Position numbers and translations under genes: made by a program. The notes under the pieces are model-generated. The model made no database searches, had not been told where the DNA came from, and was given only the letters and a program-made list of their open reading frames with translations. A stretch of 64,000 nucleotides of DNA from Rhabdobacter roseus (GTDB lineage Bacteria; Bacteroidota; Bacteroidia; Cytophagales; Spirosomataceae), in NCBI RefSeq assembly GCF_014202275.1, contig NZ_JACHGF010000003.1, forward strand, positions 913,250-977,249, read 5' to 3'. Shown here one piece after another: positions 7,672 to 15,729 of the stretch; position 1 is the stretch's first letter; each line of letters starts with the position of its first letter.

Positions 7672-8448
7672 ATGAACTTACAAAACAACACGATCTTAGT
7701 AACGGGCGGAACGGGAGGGTTCGGCTACGAGTTTGCGGCCAAATTGATTGATTTGGGAAACACGGTCATCATCACGGGCCGAAATGCCGAAAAATTGCAG
7801 GAGGTTAAGCGCAAACTACCTGCGGTACATACCATCCAGAGCGACGTCAGCCGGGCCGAGGATATCACGAGTCTCTTCGAGCGCGTAACCCATGCCTTTC
7901 CGGACCTCAATATGCTCATCAACAATGCCGGTGAAATGCGAAAAATAAGCCTGCACCACGAGCACGATCTGGCCGACATAACCCGCGAAATCGAGATCAA
8001 CCTGATGGGCCCCATCCGGATGGTACAGCAGTTTTTGCCGCATCTGAAAAAACAAAAAAACGCGGCTATACTCAATGTCACGTCGGGCATTGCCCTGATG
8101 CCTTTTGCCATATCACCCATTTATAGCGCCAGTAAGTCCGGACTTCGTTCCTACACGCAGGCACTGCGCGTACAGCTGAAACATACCAACATTCAGGTGA
8201 TGGAGCTGGTCGCACCGGGAAGCGCTACCCCTTTGAATGATAAATTCAAAAATGAAGACGGATTTAGCAGCAATGTCCTCATGGCTCCGGAAAAAATCAT
8301 AGACGCCGCCATCAGGGGTATGAAAAACGATCAGCTCGAAATCTATCCTGGCCTGGCGAAGGTGATGCGGGTACTGAGCCGGGTGGCCCCCAGCTTCATC
8401 ATTGCCCAGTCCGGGAAAATGGGAGCTTCCTACATGTATGGAAATTAA
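7672..8448 (+). CDS. SDR family oxidoreductase (DltE-like)
   Basis: 258 residues from the ATG at 7672 (the frame is open further upstream but through repeat DNA). The cofactor motif TGGTGGFG occurs at residues 10-17, NNAG near residue 85, and the catalytic Ser-Tyr-Lys set appears as NVTSGIAL and YSASKSGLRSYTQAL. The overall pattern is that of the DltE-like SDR subgroup, whose members are found beside DoxX-like membrane proteins. It is the first gene of a three-gene operon with the DoxX-like gene (28 bp later) and an AraC regulator. Substrate unknown. Confidence 0.85.
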   Translation: MNLQNNTILVTGGTGGFGYEFAAKLIDLGNTVIITGRNAEKLQEVKRKLPAVHTIQSDVSRAEDITSLFERVTHAFPDLNMLINNAGEMRKISLHHEHDLADITREIEINLMGPIRMVQQFLPHLKKQKNAAILNVTSGIALMPFAISPIYSASKSGLRSYTQALRVQLKHTNIQVMELVAPGSATPLNDKFKNEDGFSSNVLMAPEKIIDAAIRGMKNDQLEIYPGLAKVMRVLSRVAPSFIIAQSGKMGASYMYGN

Positions 8449-8475
8449 TTTTTTGTACCTTACCAAACGAAAGAA

Positions 8476-8826
8476 ATGAAAATCATAAGCATCATACTCC
8501 TGCTGATTTCGGCCTTCCTGAGCCTCAAGCACGGCTGGGATTCCTTTCAACCCGCCAACGCGGAGCAAACAAAAATGATGGCCGACTTAGGTATCAGCAA
8601 AACCATCATGCCCATTTTTGGCGCTTTTTCAATCCTGCTTGGATTAATGCTCCTGGTTCCGCAAACCTTTTTTATCAGTAATCTACTGAATGCCGTCACC
8701 ATTGTTTTGATCATGGCGTTGTCCCTGAAAGCGGGGAACGTAAAAATGGCTTTCATCGAGATTCCGTTTCTGGCTCTGCCCTTGGTATTGATCTGGTTAA
8801 AGTACCCTTTTAAATTCTCAAACTAG
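8476..8826 (+). CDS. DoxX-like small integral membrane protein
   Basis: 116 residues with four predicted membrane helices (about residues 2-18, 46-64, 67-84, 94-110). Length, the KHGWDSF segment after helix one and the hydrophobic pattern fit DoxX/DoxD-like proteins, a family often linked to quinone or thiol redox chemistry at the inner membrane. It lies 27 bp downstream of an SDR and 9 bp upstream of an AraC regulator, so it is almost certainly in their operon. Family assignment is moderately sure, function is not. Confidence 0.65.
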   Translation: MKIISIILLLISAFLSLKHGWDSFQPANAEQTKMMADLGISKTIMPIFGAFSILLGLMLLVPQTFFISNLLNAVTIVLIMALSLKAGNVKMAFIEIPFLALPLVLIWLKYPFKFSN

Positions 8827-8835
8827 CTACGTAGC

Positions 8836-9744
8836 ATGGCCTCGATAAAACCCTACCGAATCAAAACCATCACCGAGGGGCATCGCTTGGCGGGCCTACC
8901 CAAGCCGTATCACCCGCTCGTCAGTATCATCGACCTCAAAAACCTGAAGGTAGAAACGGGAATGAACGCTGCCATTTTTGATTTTTATACCGTGACGCTA
9001 AAAAGAGGATGTGACAAGCTACACTACGGGCAGCAAAGATTTGATTTTGACGAAGGGGTGATGGCCTTCATTGCCCCCGGCCAGGTGTTACGTGGCGAAG
9101 CAGGCGGCATGGCCCCCAACCTCGAAGGCTGGATGCTGTTCATTCATCCCGATTTCTTGTGGAATACCTCCCTGGCCAGGAAAATAAAGCACTACGAATA
9201 CTTCGATTATGCTACCCACGAAGCTTTGTTTCTCTCTGACAAGGAAGAAACGCTCATCAACGGCATTATTGACAATATCAAAGAGGAATACCACGCCAAC
9301 ATCGACAAATTCAGTCAGGATGTGATCATTGCCCAGCTGGAATTGCTCTTTACGTATTCCCAGCGGTTTTACGAGCGGCAGTTCATCACCCGCAAGATAA
9401 CCAGCCATAAACTCGTGGAGCGTCTGGAAGATGTCCTGGCGGATTATTTCGGCAACGAAGCGCTGCTGTCCAACGGGCTGCCCTCGGTTCAGTACATCGC
9501 CGACGCACTCAACGTTTCGCCCAAGTACCTCAGTAGTTTACTCAAACAACTCACCGGACAGACCACGCAGCAAATCATCCACGAAAAACTGATTGATAAA
9601 GCCAAGGAAAAACTGTCCACGACGGAGCTATCCGTGAGCGAAATAGCCTATGAGCTGGGTTTTGAGCATTCGCAGTCTTTCAGCAAGTTGTTCAAAGCCA
9701 AGACGAGCCAAAGTCCGCTGGAATTCCGGCAGTCGTTTAACTGA
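8836..9744 (+). CDS. AraC family transcriptional regulator
   Basis: 302 residues. The C-terminal ~100 residues hold two helix-turn-helix motifs typical of AraC/XylS (VQYIADALNVSPKYLSSLLKQLTG and SVSEIAYELGFEHSQSFSKLFKAKTSQSPLEFR are the two regions, around residues 215-300). The N-terminal part is a cupin-like ligand-binding region (MAFIAPGQVLRGEAG). It is the last gene of the SDR/DoxX-like operon and probably regulates it; this pairing of AraC regulators with SDR enzymes is common in Bacteroidota. Ligand unknown. Confidence 0.88.
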   Translation: MASIKPYRIKTITEGHRLAGLPKPYHPLVSIIDLKNLKVETGMNAAIFDFYTVTLKRGCDKLHYGQQRFDFDEGVMAFIAPGQVLRGEAGGMAPNLEGWMLFIHPDFLWNTSLARKIKHYEYFDYATHEALFLSDKEETLINGIIDNIKEEYHANIDKFSQDVIIAQLELLFTYSQRFYERQFITRKITSHKLVERLEDVLADYFGNEALLSNGLPSVQYIADALNVSPKYLSSLLKQLTGQTTQQIIHEKLIDKAKEKLSTTELSVSEIAYELGFEHSQSFSKLFKAKTSQSPLEFRQSFN

Positions 9745-10012
9745 CGAGCTTACGTCCGTCGGGCGCGAGTGGGCAAGCCTTCCCCGGCAAAGTACTTCCC
9801 GGCCAACGCATTTGCCGGGAAGGTGCCTACAACACGACCCGGTACCCAGCGCCTAAGGTACTTTGTGAAACCCCGCCTTTGAAAAGAGGTGGGGATTTTT
9901 GTTGTTGGGTGAAAAATTTGCTTTTTTCTCCGAAAGGAAATGCCTGAGGGCTACGCTTTTTGCGGGGCGGATTGTATCTTTGGGTACGAAGGGCATAGGT
10001 ACTTTTTCTTGT
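9745..10012 (+). repeat. Intergenic terminator/promoter repeat, copy D
   Basis: Contains the hairpin CCCCGCCT (9871-9878) / AGGTGGGG (9887-9894) followed by ATTTTTG, then TTTCTCCGAAAGGAAAT, GAGGGCTACGCTTTTTGCGG, TATCTTTG (9975-9982, a minus-7 box match) and GGGCATAGGTACTTTTT. The right half is near-identical to copy B at 5400-5513. It also holds a separate hairpin of TTCCCCGGCAAA (9780-9791) with TTTGCCGGGAA (9811-9821). It precedes the second AT-rich island. Confidence 0.75.
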
Positions 10013-10114
10013 CAATTACTAGTTACAAACGTACTAAAAACAGTTGTAGTCGTTTGCAAACGATTGCAAATGGTTCGAGTATAGCGGAAATACACGAAAC
10101 TAGGTAAGTTTATT

Positions 10115-10131
10115 ACGTATATACAGATGTT
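10115..10131 (+). other. Cassette leader motif, copy 1 (ACGTATATACAGATGTT)
   Basis: The motif CGTATATACrGATGTT occurs here, at 26759-26774 (CGTAAATACAGATGTT) and at 36732-36747 (CGTATATACGGATGTT), each time about 25-40 bp before the ORF of an AT-rich orphan gene. The GTT at its end is the left edge of a module whose right edge carries the complementary bases. An attI-like or target-site role is inferred. Confidence 0.5.
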
Positions 10132-10484
10132 ATGGGCAATAGTATCGACCTGACTAATGAAAAGTAATTACAAGACAACTACCACACTTTCCATATTGAC
10201 ACCATTTCTTTTAATTGGTGTCTTTTTATTAATGGGAGGTGGTCACGGAACTTATGTTCCAGGAATATTACTTTTTCCGACTGGATTAATAAGCTTTTCT
10301 ATTTTCCATCGACTTGAAATACCTTTTATAATTATAGGAATTCTTCAATATCCTTTTTATGGACTTTTGATAGACCGAGCGAAAAATAAACCGAAAGTGA
10401 CACTAATAATATTGGCGTTTCATTTTGGACTTGTTATACTGACATTTATAACCACTAATGATTTATAAAACTACTGCCCATAAC
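10129..10484 (+). mobile_element. Integron-like cassette 1 (103-residue membrane protein)
   Basis: The left edge TGTTATGGGCA (10128-10138) and the right edge TGCCCATAACA (10475-10485) are perfect 11-bp complements, and the right edge is followed at once by a long imperfect palindrome (10486-10600). In integron cassettes the first bases after G|TT are complementary to the bases before AAC at the 3' end, followed by a folded attC site; the geometry here is the same. No integrase is present in the window, so mobility is inferred. Confidence 0.45.
10157..10468 (+). CDS. Small hypothetical membrane protein
   Basis: 103 residues with three predicted membrane segments (about residues 12-30, 36-70, 82-100), including glycine-rich LLMGGGHGTYVPGILLFPTG. 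No family recognised. AT-rich relative to the surrounding genome. It is the only ORF inside a 356-bp module with complementary ends and starts 28 bp after the conserved GATGTT leader. Confidence 0.6.
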   Translation: MKSNYKTTTTLSILTPFLLIGVFLLMGGGHGTYVPGILLFPTGLISFSIFHRLEIPFIIIGILQYPFYGLLIDRAKNKPKVTLIILAFHFGLVILTFITTNDL

Positions 10485-10613
10485 AACAGGTTTAAAAAAT
10501 TGCGGGGCGATGTGCTGTTAATTTATTCATCGCTTTTTACTATTTTTAGTGCGGGTCGACAGAAATTCTGCAAGTAATACCGCAATATTCTTAAACCTGT
10601 GAAACGTTACCGC
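10475..10613 (+). repeat. attC-like palindrome after cassette 1
   Basis: Order: TGCCCATAACA (10475-10485), left arm ACAGGTTTAAAAAATTGCGG (10486-10505), about 74 bases of centre, right arm CCGCAATATTCTTAAACCTG (10580-10599), then GAAAC and GTTACCGC (10606-10613). The arms pair with a small internal bulge. The GTTACCGC end is complementary to GCGGTAAC at 14785-14792, the right edge of the next module. This is the layout of an attC recombination site, identified by eye only. Confidence 0.45.
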
Positions 10614-10677
10614 CAATGCTAAAAGACAACGACAGTGAACAAAATGAACGACAGAAATAAAATGCCAACCGCACATC

Positions 10678-10735
10678 CAGGCGTATTTGCTTGCCCTAAC
10701 GCACGGGCTATCGCTTCGCAAGCAAAAGAGCCTGA
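10678..10735. repeat. Stem-loop upstream of hen1
   Basis: CAGGCGTATTTGCTTGC and GCAAGCAAAAGAGCCTG form an imperfect stem with a three-base internal mismatch around a loop containing CCTAACGCACGGGCTATCGC. It is followed by AATTTTTGCC. It could be a terminator or attenuator ahead of hen1, or a remnant of another recombination site. No gene is visible between 10469 and 10765. Confidence 0.45.
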
Positions 10736-10765
10736 ATTTTTGCCAACGCACCATAAAGACATAAG

Positions 10766-12169
10766 ATGATTTTAAACATTACGACAACTCATAAGCCAGC
10801 AACCGACTTAGGCTATTTGCTACATAAACATCCTGACAAGTTTCAGACCTTTGATTTATCTGTTGGAAAGGCTCATGTGTTTTATCCAGAAAAGGGAGAA
10901 GATAAAACAACTATCAGTCTATTACTCGACATTGATCCTATCGACATGGTCCGAGGTGCAAGAAATTTGGGTGGAGACGGTTTTTCACTTGGACACTATG
11001 TAAACGACAGACCCTATGTTGCTTCATCATTTCTGAGTGTTGCTCTTTCAAAAGCTTTTTCATCTGCAATGAATGGTAAGTGCAAAGACAAACCGGAACT
11101 GGTTGATGTAAAATTGCCTTTTGAAATTTCAATTGCATCAATTCCCGCTCCAAAAGGTGGCGAAATTTTAATTAGAAAATTCTTTGAACCGCTTGGTTAT
11201 AAAGTGGAATTGAAGCGACATACATTAGATGCTGAGTTTCCTGAATGGGGAGAGAGTAAATACTTCTCTTTAAATCTTGAACATACAATCACCACAAAGG
11301 AATTACTTTCACACTTGTATGTTTTAATTCCAGCTTTGGATAACGACAAACACTATTTTGTCAGTGAAAACGAAATTGAAAAACTATTTCAAAAAGGGGA
11401 AGGTTGGCTAAAAGTCCATCCTGAAAGGGAGCAAATAATCAGGCGATACTTGATTAATTTAAATTCATTATCAAGACAAGCACTTGAACGACTAAGCGAA
11501 GGAGATGAAATTGAAAATGCAATAGAAGAGCCAATTGAAAAGACAGAGACTGAGAAAAAGAAAGAAACTCTCCATGACAAACGAATAAAATTAGTGGCTG
11601 AAAAACTTATTGAATCAGGAGCTGAAAGGGTTTTAGACTTAGGGTGTGGAGAAGGAAAGCTCATAAGACAACTACTAAAGCAAAAGCAATTTATTGAAAT
11701 TGCAGGAATGGACGTTTCCTACAATGAACTATTGAAAGCGAGAGAGAGACTTCACTTTGACGAAATGTCGCCTAAACAAAAAGAAAGAATCAACCTATTT
11801 CAAGGCTCATTAACATATAGAGACAAACGACTTGACGGTTTTGATGCCGCTGCGGTAGTAGAAGTTATTGAACATTTGGATTTAAACAGACTAAAATCGT
11901 TTGAAAGAGTTTTGTTTGAATTTGCAAAACCCAAAACCATAATTCTGACCACTCCAAACAAAGAGTATAATGTAATGTGGGAAAAATTGGATGCTGAGAA
12001 TATGAGGCATAACGACCACCGTTTTGAATGGACAAGAAACGAGTTTGCAGAATGGGCAAACAGAATAGGAAAAACTTATAATTACAGCGTGGAGACATTA
12101 CCAATAGGTGGCGAAGAAGAAAACATTGGTGCTCCATCACAAATGGCAATATTTAGATATGGAAATTAA
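10766..12169 (+). CDS. hen1: 3'-terminal RNA ribose 2'-O-methyltransferase Hen1
   Basis: 467 residues, full length. Bacterial Hen1 2'-O-methylates the 3' end of a cut RNA so that the junction made by its partner Pnkp cannot be re-cut by the same ribotoxin. The N-terminal ~240 residues are the Hen1-specific domain that activates the Pnkp ligase (start MILNITTTHKPATDLGYLLHKHP). The C-terminal methyltransferase has the SAM loop VLDLGCGEGKLI (near residue 290) and the metal-binding residues in VEVIEHLD and RHNDHRFEWTR. Its stop overlaps the pnkp start by 11 bases, so the two are translationally coupled. Confidence 0.93.
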   Translation: MILNITTTHKPATDLGYLLHKHPDKFQTFDLSVGKAHVFYPEKGEDKTTISLLLDIDPIDMVRGARNLGGDGFSLGHYVNDRPYVASSFLSVALSKAFSSAMNGKCKDKPELVDVKLPFEISIASIPAPKGGEILIRKFFEPLGYKVELKRHTLDAEFPEWGESKYFSLNLEHTITTKELLSHLYVLIPALDNDKHYFVSENEIEKLFQKGEGWLKVHPEREQIIRRYLINLNSLSRQALERLSEGDEIENAIEEPIEKTETEKKKETLHDKRIKLVAEKLIESGAERVLDLGCGEGKLIRQLLKQKQFIEIAGMDVSYNELLKARERLHFDEMSPKQKERINLFQGSLTYRDKRLDGFDAAAVVEVIEHLDLNRLKSFERVLFEFAKPKTIILTTPNKEYNVMWEKLDAENMRHNDHRFEWTRNEFAEWANRIGKTYNYSVETLPIGGEEENIGAPSQMAIFRYGN

Positions 12170-14735
12170 AGTACCAGAACTTTCATTAGTTGTTTTAATC
12201 GGTGTTTCAGGTTCGGGAAAAAGTAGTTTTGCAAGGAGACTATTCAAACGAACGGAAATATTATCGTCTGACGAATGTAGAGCATTAGTTTCAGATGACG
12301 AAAATAGTCAGGCTTCAACCAATGACGCTTTTGATGTTTTGTATTACATAGCGGGCAAACGCTTGAAAAATGGCTTATTGACCGTTGTAGATGCAACCAA
12401 CGTTCAAAAGGAATCAAGAAAAGGACTAATTGATTTAGCCAGAACCTATCATTGTTTGCCGGTGGCAATTGTATTGGACTTGCCCGAAAAAGTATCTGAA
12501 GAACGAAATCTAAGCAGACCCGACCGAAATTTTGGCGGTCATGTGATTCGTCAACAAGCTCAACAACTGAAAAAATCAATCAGAAATTTGAAGCATGAAG
12601 GATTTAGACAAATTTATGTTCTGAAATCAATTGATGAAGTTGAAGCAATTCTTGACATCAAAAGAGAGAAACTTTACAACGATAAAAAAGACGAAACAGG
12701 TCCGTTTGACATTATTGGAGATGTTCACGGATGTTTTGACGAGTTGAAAGAATTACTATTAAAACTTGGTTATGAAATAAATCAAGTCGAAGCCAATAAT
12801 TCAAATTTTGGATTTGAGGTAATTGCTCCTGAAAACAGAAAAGCAATTTTTGTTGGCGACCTTGTTGATAGAGGCCCTGATTCGCCAAGTGTCTTGCGCT
12901 TAGTAATGAGTATGGTTAATACGGGTGTTGCGTATTGTGTGCCAGGTAATCACGATTTAAAATTACAGAAGTACCTCAATGGGAAGCAAGTTCAGTTAAA
13001 ACATGGTTTAGAAGTTACAGTACAGCAATTGGAAAACAAAACTTCCGAATTCAAGAAATCGGTTGAGCAATTTCTATACAGCCTGATTAGCCACTATGTT
13101 TTTGATAATGGAAAGTTAGTTGTTGCACATGCAGGATTAAAAGAAGAAATGCAAGGTCGTGGTTCGGGTGCGGTTCGTTCATTTTGTCTGTATGGTGAAA
13201 CAACAGGAGAAATTGATGAATTTGGCTTGCCTGTCAGACATAATTGGGCAAAGGAATATAGAGGTAAAGCGAAAGTAGTTTATGGACATACGCCAGTACC
13301 CGAAGCAGAATGGTTAAACAAAACCATTGATATTGATACAGGTTGTGTATTTGGCGGAAAATTAACCGCGCTTCGTTATCCTGAAGAAGAATTAGTTTCT
13401 ATTAAGGCTAAACAAGTCTATTGTGAGCCAATAAGACCTTTAGACTTTAACGAATCAGAAAATAAACTTAGTTCACAACAAGAATATGATGATTTACTGA
13501 ACATTGAAGATGTTACGGGAAAACGTATCGTTCAAACGAGACTAAGAAACAATATAACTATCAAGGAGGAAAATTCTATTGCAGCCTTAGAAGTAATGAG
13601 CCGTTTTGCAATAAATCCAAAATGGTTGATTTATCTACCCCCAACCATGTCTCCATGTGCGACAAGTGAATTGCCTGAATTTTTGGAACACCCAGCACAG
13701 GCTTTGAATTACTATAAAAAAAGAGGGATAGAAAAGGTTGTTTGTGAAGAAAAACACATGGGTTCAAGAGCTGTTTTAATAATCTGTAAAGATGAAACAA
13801 CCGCCATAAAACGCTTTGGGGTTGAAAATGAAGGCATTGGAGTTTGCTACACACGAACAGGTAGAAACTTTTTTAATGACCCGGAAATTGAGAAAGCCTT
13901 TATAGCAAGAGTTAATCAGTGCCTGACAAACACCAACTTTTGGGATAAGTTCAATACGGATTGGGTATGTTTAGATGCCGAGCTAATGCCTTGGTCTGCA
14001 AAAGCACAGGCATTATTAAAAGACCAGTATGCATCTGTTGGTTCAGCAGCAGGTGGGGCGTTACCAGTTGTCGAGCAAGCATTACAAATGGCACTTGACA
14101 GAGGAATTAAAGATGCTTTGCCATCTTTAGAAAAATTTGCCGCCAAGAATAAAGCTATAGGCAAGTATGTAAAGGCCTATCAAAATTACTGTTGGACGGT
14201 TGAAAGTATTGATGATTATAAATTAGCCCCTTTTCATATTTTAGCTACAGAAGGGCAAGTACACGTTAATAAAACGCATGAATGGCACATGACAAACATT
14301 GAGGAGATTTGTCAAGGCGACACCAAACTTTTTATAGCAACACCCTACAAAATAGTGGACTTGAAAGACCAATCAAGTTTTGGCGAAGCAGTTCAATGGT
14401 GGCTTGACCTGACAAGTAAAGGTGGAGAAGGTATGGTTGTTAAACCTTATGATTTTATTGCTTATGGTTCGGACGGACTTTTACAACCAGCCGTAAAATG
14501 CCGAGGAAGTGAATATTTGAGAATAATTTACGGACCTGAATATGATGCACCCGAAAATATCGACAGACTTAAAAACAGAGGTCTTTCAAGAAAACAATCT
14601 TTAGCACTAAGAGAATTTGCACTTGGGGTTGAAGGGCTTGAAAGATTTGTAAAAAAAGAACCTTTAAGACGAATACATGAAAGTGTGTTTGGAGTATTAG
14701 CATTAGAAAGTGAAGATGTTGACCCAAGACTATAG
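12159..14735 (+). CDS. pnkp: Polynucleotide kinase-phosphatase-ligase Pnkp (RNA repair)
   Basis: 858 residues with the three classic modules of bacterial Pnkp. The kinase has the P-loop GVSGSGKS (residues 15-22). The 2',3'-phosphatase is calcineurin-like: FDIIGDVHGCFDE, FVGDLVDRGPDS, VPGNHD, AHAGL and YGHTP. The C-terminal adenylyltransferase (ligase) has motif I around EEKHMGSR. Together with Hen1 it heals and seals RNA, typically tRNA, cut by anticodon nucleases. The ATG at 12159 is chosen over an upstream in-frame start because it gives the usual short N-terminus before the P-loop. The length matches the family (about 850-870). Confidence 0.93.
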   Translation: MEIKVPELSLVVLIGVSGSGKSSFARRLFKRTEILSSDECRALVSDDENSQASTNDAFDVLYYIAGKRLKNGLLTVVDATNVQKESRKGLIDLARTYHCLPVAIVLDLPEKVSEERNLSRPDRNFGGHVIRQQAQQLKKSIRNLKHEGFRQIYVLKSIDEVEAILDIKREKLYNDKKDETGPFDIIGDVHGCFDELKELLLKLGYEINQVEANNSNFGFEVIAPENRKAIFVGDLVDRGPDSPSVLRLVMSMVNTGVAYCVPGNHDLKLQKYLNGKQVQLKHGLEVTVQQLENKTSEFKKSVEQFLYSLISHYVFDNGKLVVAHAGLKEEMQGRGSGAVRSFCLYGETTGEIDEFGLPVRHNWAKEYRGKAKVVYGHTPVPEAEWLNKTIDIDTGCVFGGKLTALRYPEEELVSIKAKQVYCEPIRPLDFNESENKLSSQQEYDDLLNIEDVTGKRIVQTRLRNNITIKEENSIAALEVMSRFAINPKWLIYLPPTMSPCATSELPEFLEHPAQALNYYKKRGIEKVVCEEKHMGSRAVLIICKDETTAIKRFGVENEGIGVCYTRTGRNFFNDPEIEKAFIARVNQCLTNTNFWDKFNTDWVCLDAELMPWSAKAQALLKDQYASVGSAAGGALPVVEQALQMALDRGIKDALPSLEKFAAKNKAIGKYVKAYQNYCWTVESIDDYKLAPFHILATEGQVHVNKTHEWHMTNIEEICQGDTKLFIATPYKIVDLKDQSSFGEAVQWWLDLTSKGGEGMVVKPYDFIAYGSDGLLQPAVKCRGSEYLRIIYGPEYDAPENIDRLKNRGLSRKQSLALREFALGVEGLERFVKKEPLRRIHESVFGVLALESEDVDPRL

Positions 14736-14784
14736 GCAAACTCTTCAAGCTAACGCACCGACCAAAGCTTGCCAGAAGCACTAT

Positions 14785-14928
14785 GCGGTAACAGGCATTT
14801 GGCTCAATGGCGGGTGACGTGGTTAATTGAACATTCTACCTCGCATCAACTTTTGTGGTGTATTGTCAATTTTGTGCCGCTTCGGCGGGCCGATCCGAAA
14901 TCCACCACTGCGCCAAGTGCCAAAACGC
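14785..14928 (+). repeat. attC-like palindrome after the hen1-pnkp module
   Basis: Starts with GCGGTAAC (14785-14792), then GGCATTTGGC (14794-14803), whose partner GCCAAGTGCC is at 14912-14921. The stem continues inward: CAATGGCGG (from 14805) can pair, with G-U steps, with CCACCACTG (14902-14910). The right end AAAACGCTATGG parallels GAAACGTTACCG of the previous site but has GCT in place of GTT. This fills the 282-bp gap between pnkp and the next gene; a short ORF across it is not convincing. Confidence 0.4.
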
Positions 14929-15017
14929 TATGGACAATCCAAGTGACTGTGCAAACTACATAATACGAAAATACTATTAAGATTCAACTTACTTACAAAA
15001 TAGATCACGTTTAAAAA

Positions 15018-15590
15018 ATGAGTAGAGTCGCATTAATTTTTCTAGCACTTTGTTTCCCGGTTCTTGTTTATGGTCAGGCAAAGAATCTCCCAAAATGGGA
15101 AAGGGTTATTTCTGAAATGACCAAGGCACAAGAAGGAGACACGATTACTTATAGGTCTAAAAAAAGTTTAGATTGGTCTGATTTTAAAATGTCAGCTGTT
15201 GCAAACAACGATTTGAAAGCTCATATAGAACTTACATTTGGCGTTTTTGTAAAAAAAGCAAATGTTTGGACGGGAGTCACCACAATTGAATCATACGGAG
15301 GAATTAGAAGAGATTTATCGTGGGTTAATCCACAGTATAAATCGCAACAATTACTAGACTATCTTCAATTGAAGTATGAGATTTCTCATTATTTCGCAAA
15401 AAAATTAGAAAAAGAGATTAATAGTAAGAAAATAAATGCAGGAAACACAAACAAAATTAACGGAATTATAGAAACACATATAAATGGTAGAGATAAAGCT
15501 CTCGATGAACTTGATAGTGAGTCTGATTTTGGCAATAGAGCAGAAATAATTGATAAATGGAAACAAAAAATCCTTAGTGAAGAAATTTGA
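15018..15590 (+). CDS. Secreted DUF922-like protein without the HExxH motif
   Basis: 190 residues with a signal peptide (MSRVALIFLALCFPVLVYGQ). The mature part has LDWSDFKM (near residue 50), DLSWV (near 97) and a helix QLLDYLQLKYEISHYFAKKLEKEI. This order matches DUF922 proteins, which carry a W-x-DF segment and a helix LLxHExxHFDxAE resembling a zinc-protease site. Here HExxH reads YEISH, so one metal ligand is missing and catalysis is doubtful. AT-rich; located in the second island after hen1-pnkp. Family assignment is tentative. Confidence 0.5.
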   Translation: MSRVALIFLALCFPVLVYGQAKNLPKWERVISEMTKAQEGDTITYRSKKSLDWSDFKMSAVANNDLKAHIELTFGVFVKKANVWTGVTTIESYGGIRRDLSWVNPQYKSQQLLDYLQLKYEISHYFAKKLEKEINSKKINAGNTNKINGIIETHINGRDKALDELDSESDFGNRAEIIDKWKQKILSEEI

Positions 15591-15729
15591 AAGGCACTAC
15601 TAATAATTAAAAACAGGCAAATTACTCAATTTTCACCAACTTTATTGCTCTATCTCAGATATAAAGTTTTGGAACTTAAAAAGAGGAACAAATGAATATG
15701 AGCATAGTGACTTGGATTTGGAATAAAAC

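Larger units (their letters stand above)
10606..14792 (+). mobile_element. Integron-like cassette 2 carrying hen1-pnkp
   Basis: Bounded by GTTACCGC (10606-10613) and its exact complement GCGGTAAC (14785-14792), the latter followed by a ~130-bp imperfect palindrome. At about 4.2 kb with two overlapping genes it would be an unusually long cassette. Base composition is clearly AT-richer than the surrounding chromosome and the GGTACTT word is rare inside it. Both genes are on the + strand, as expected for cassette polarity. The interpretation is inferred. Confidence 0.4.

Noticed and set aside
10527..10754. 75-codon minus-strand ORF before hen1
   Set aside because: It spans two stem-loops and an opposite-strand leader; composition is not protein-like.
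14769..14963. 64-codon ORF between pnkp and the DUF922-like gene
   Set aside because: It lies wholly within the attC-like palindrome and has no protein-like pattern.
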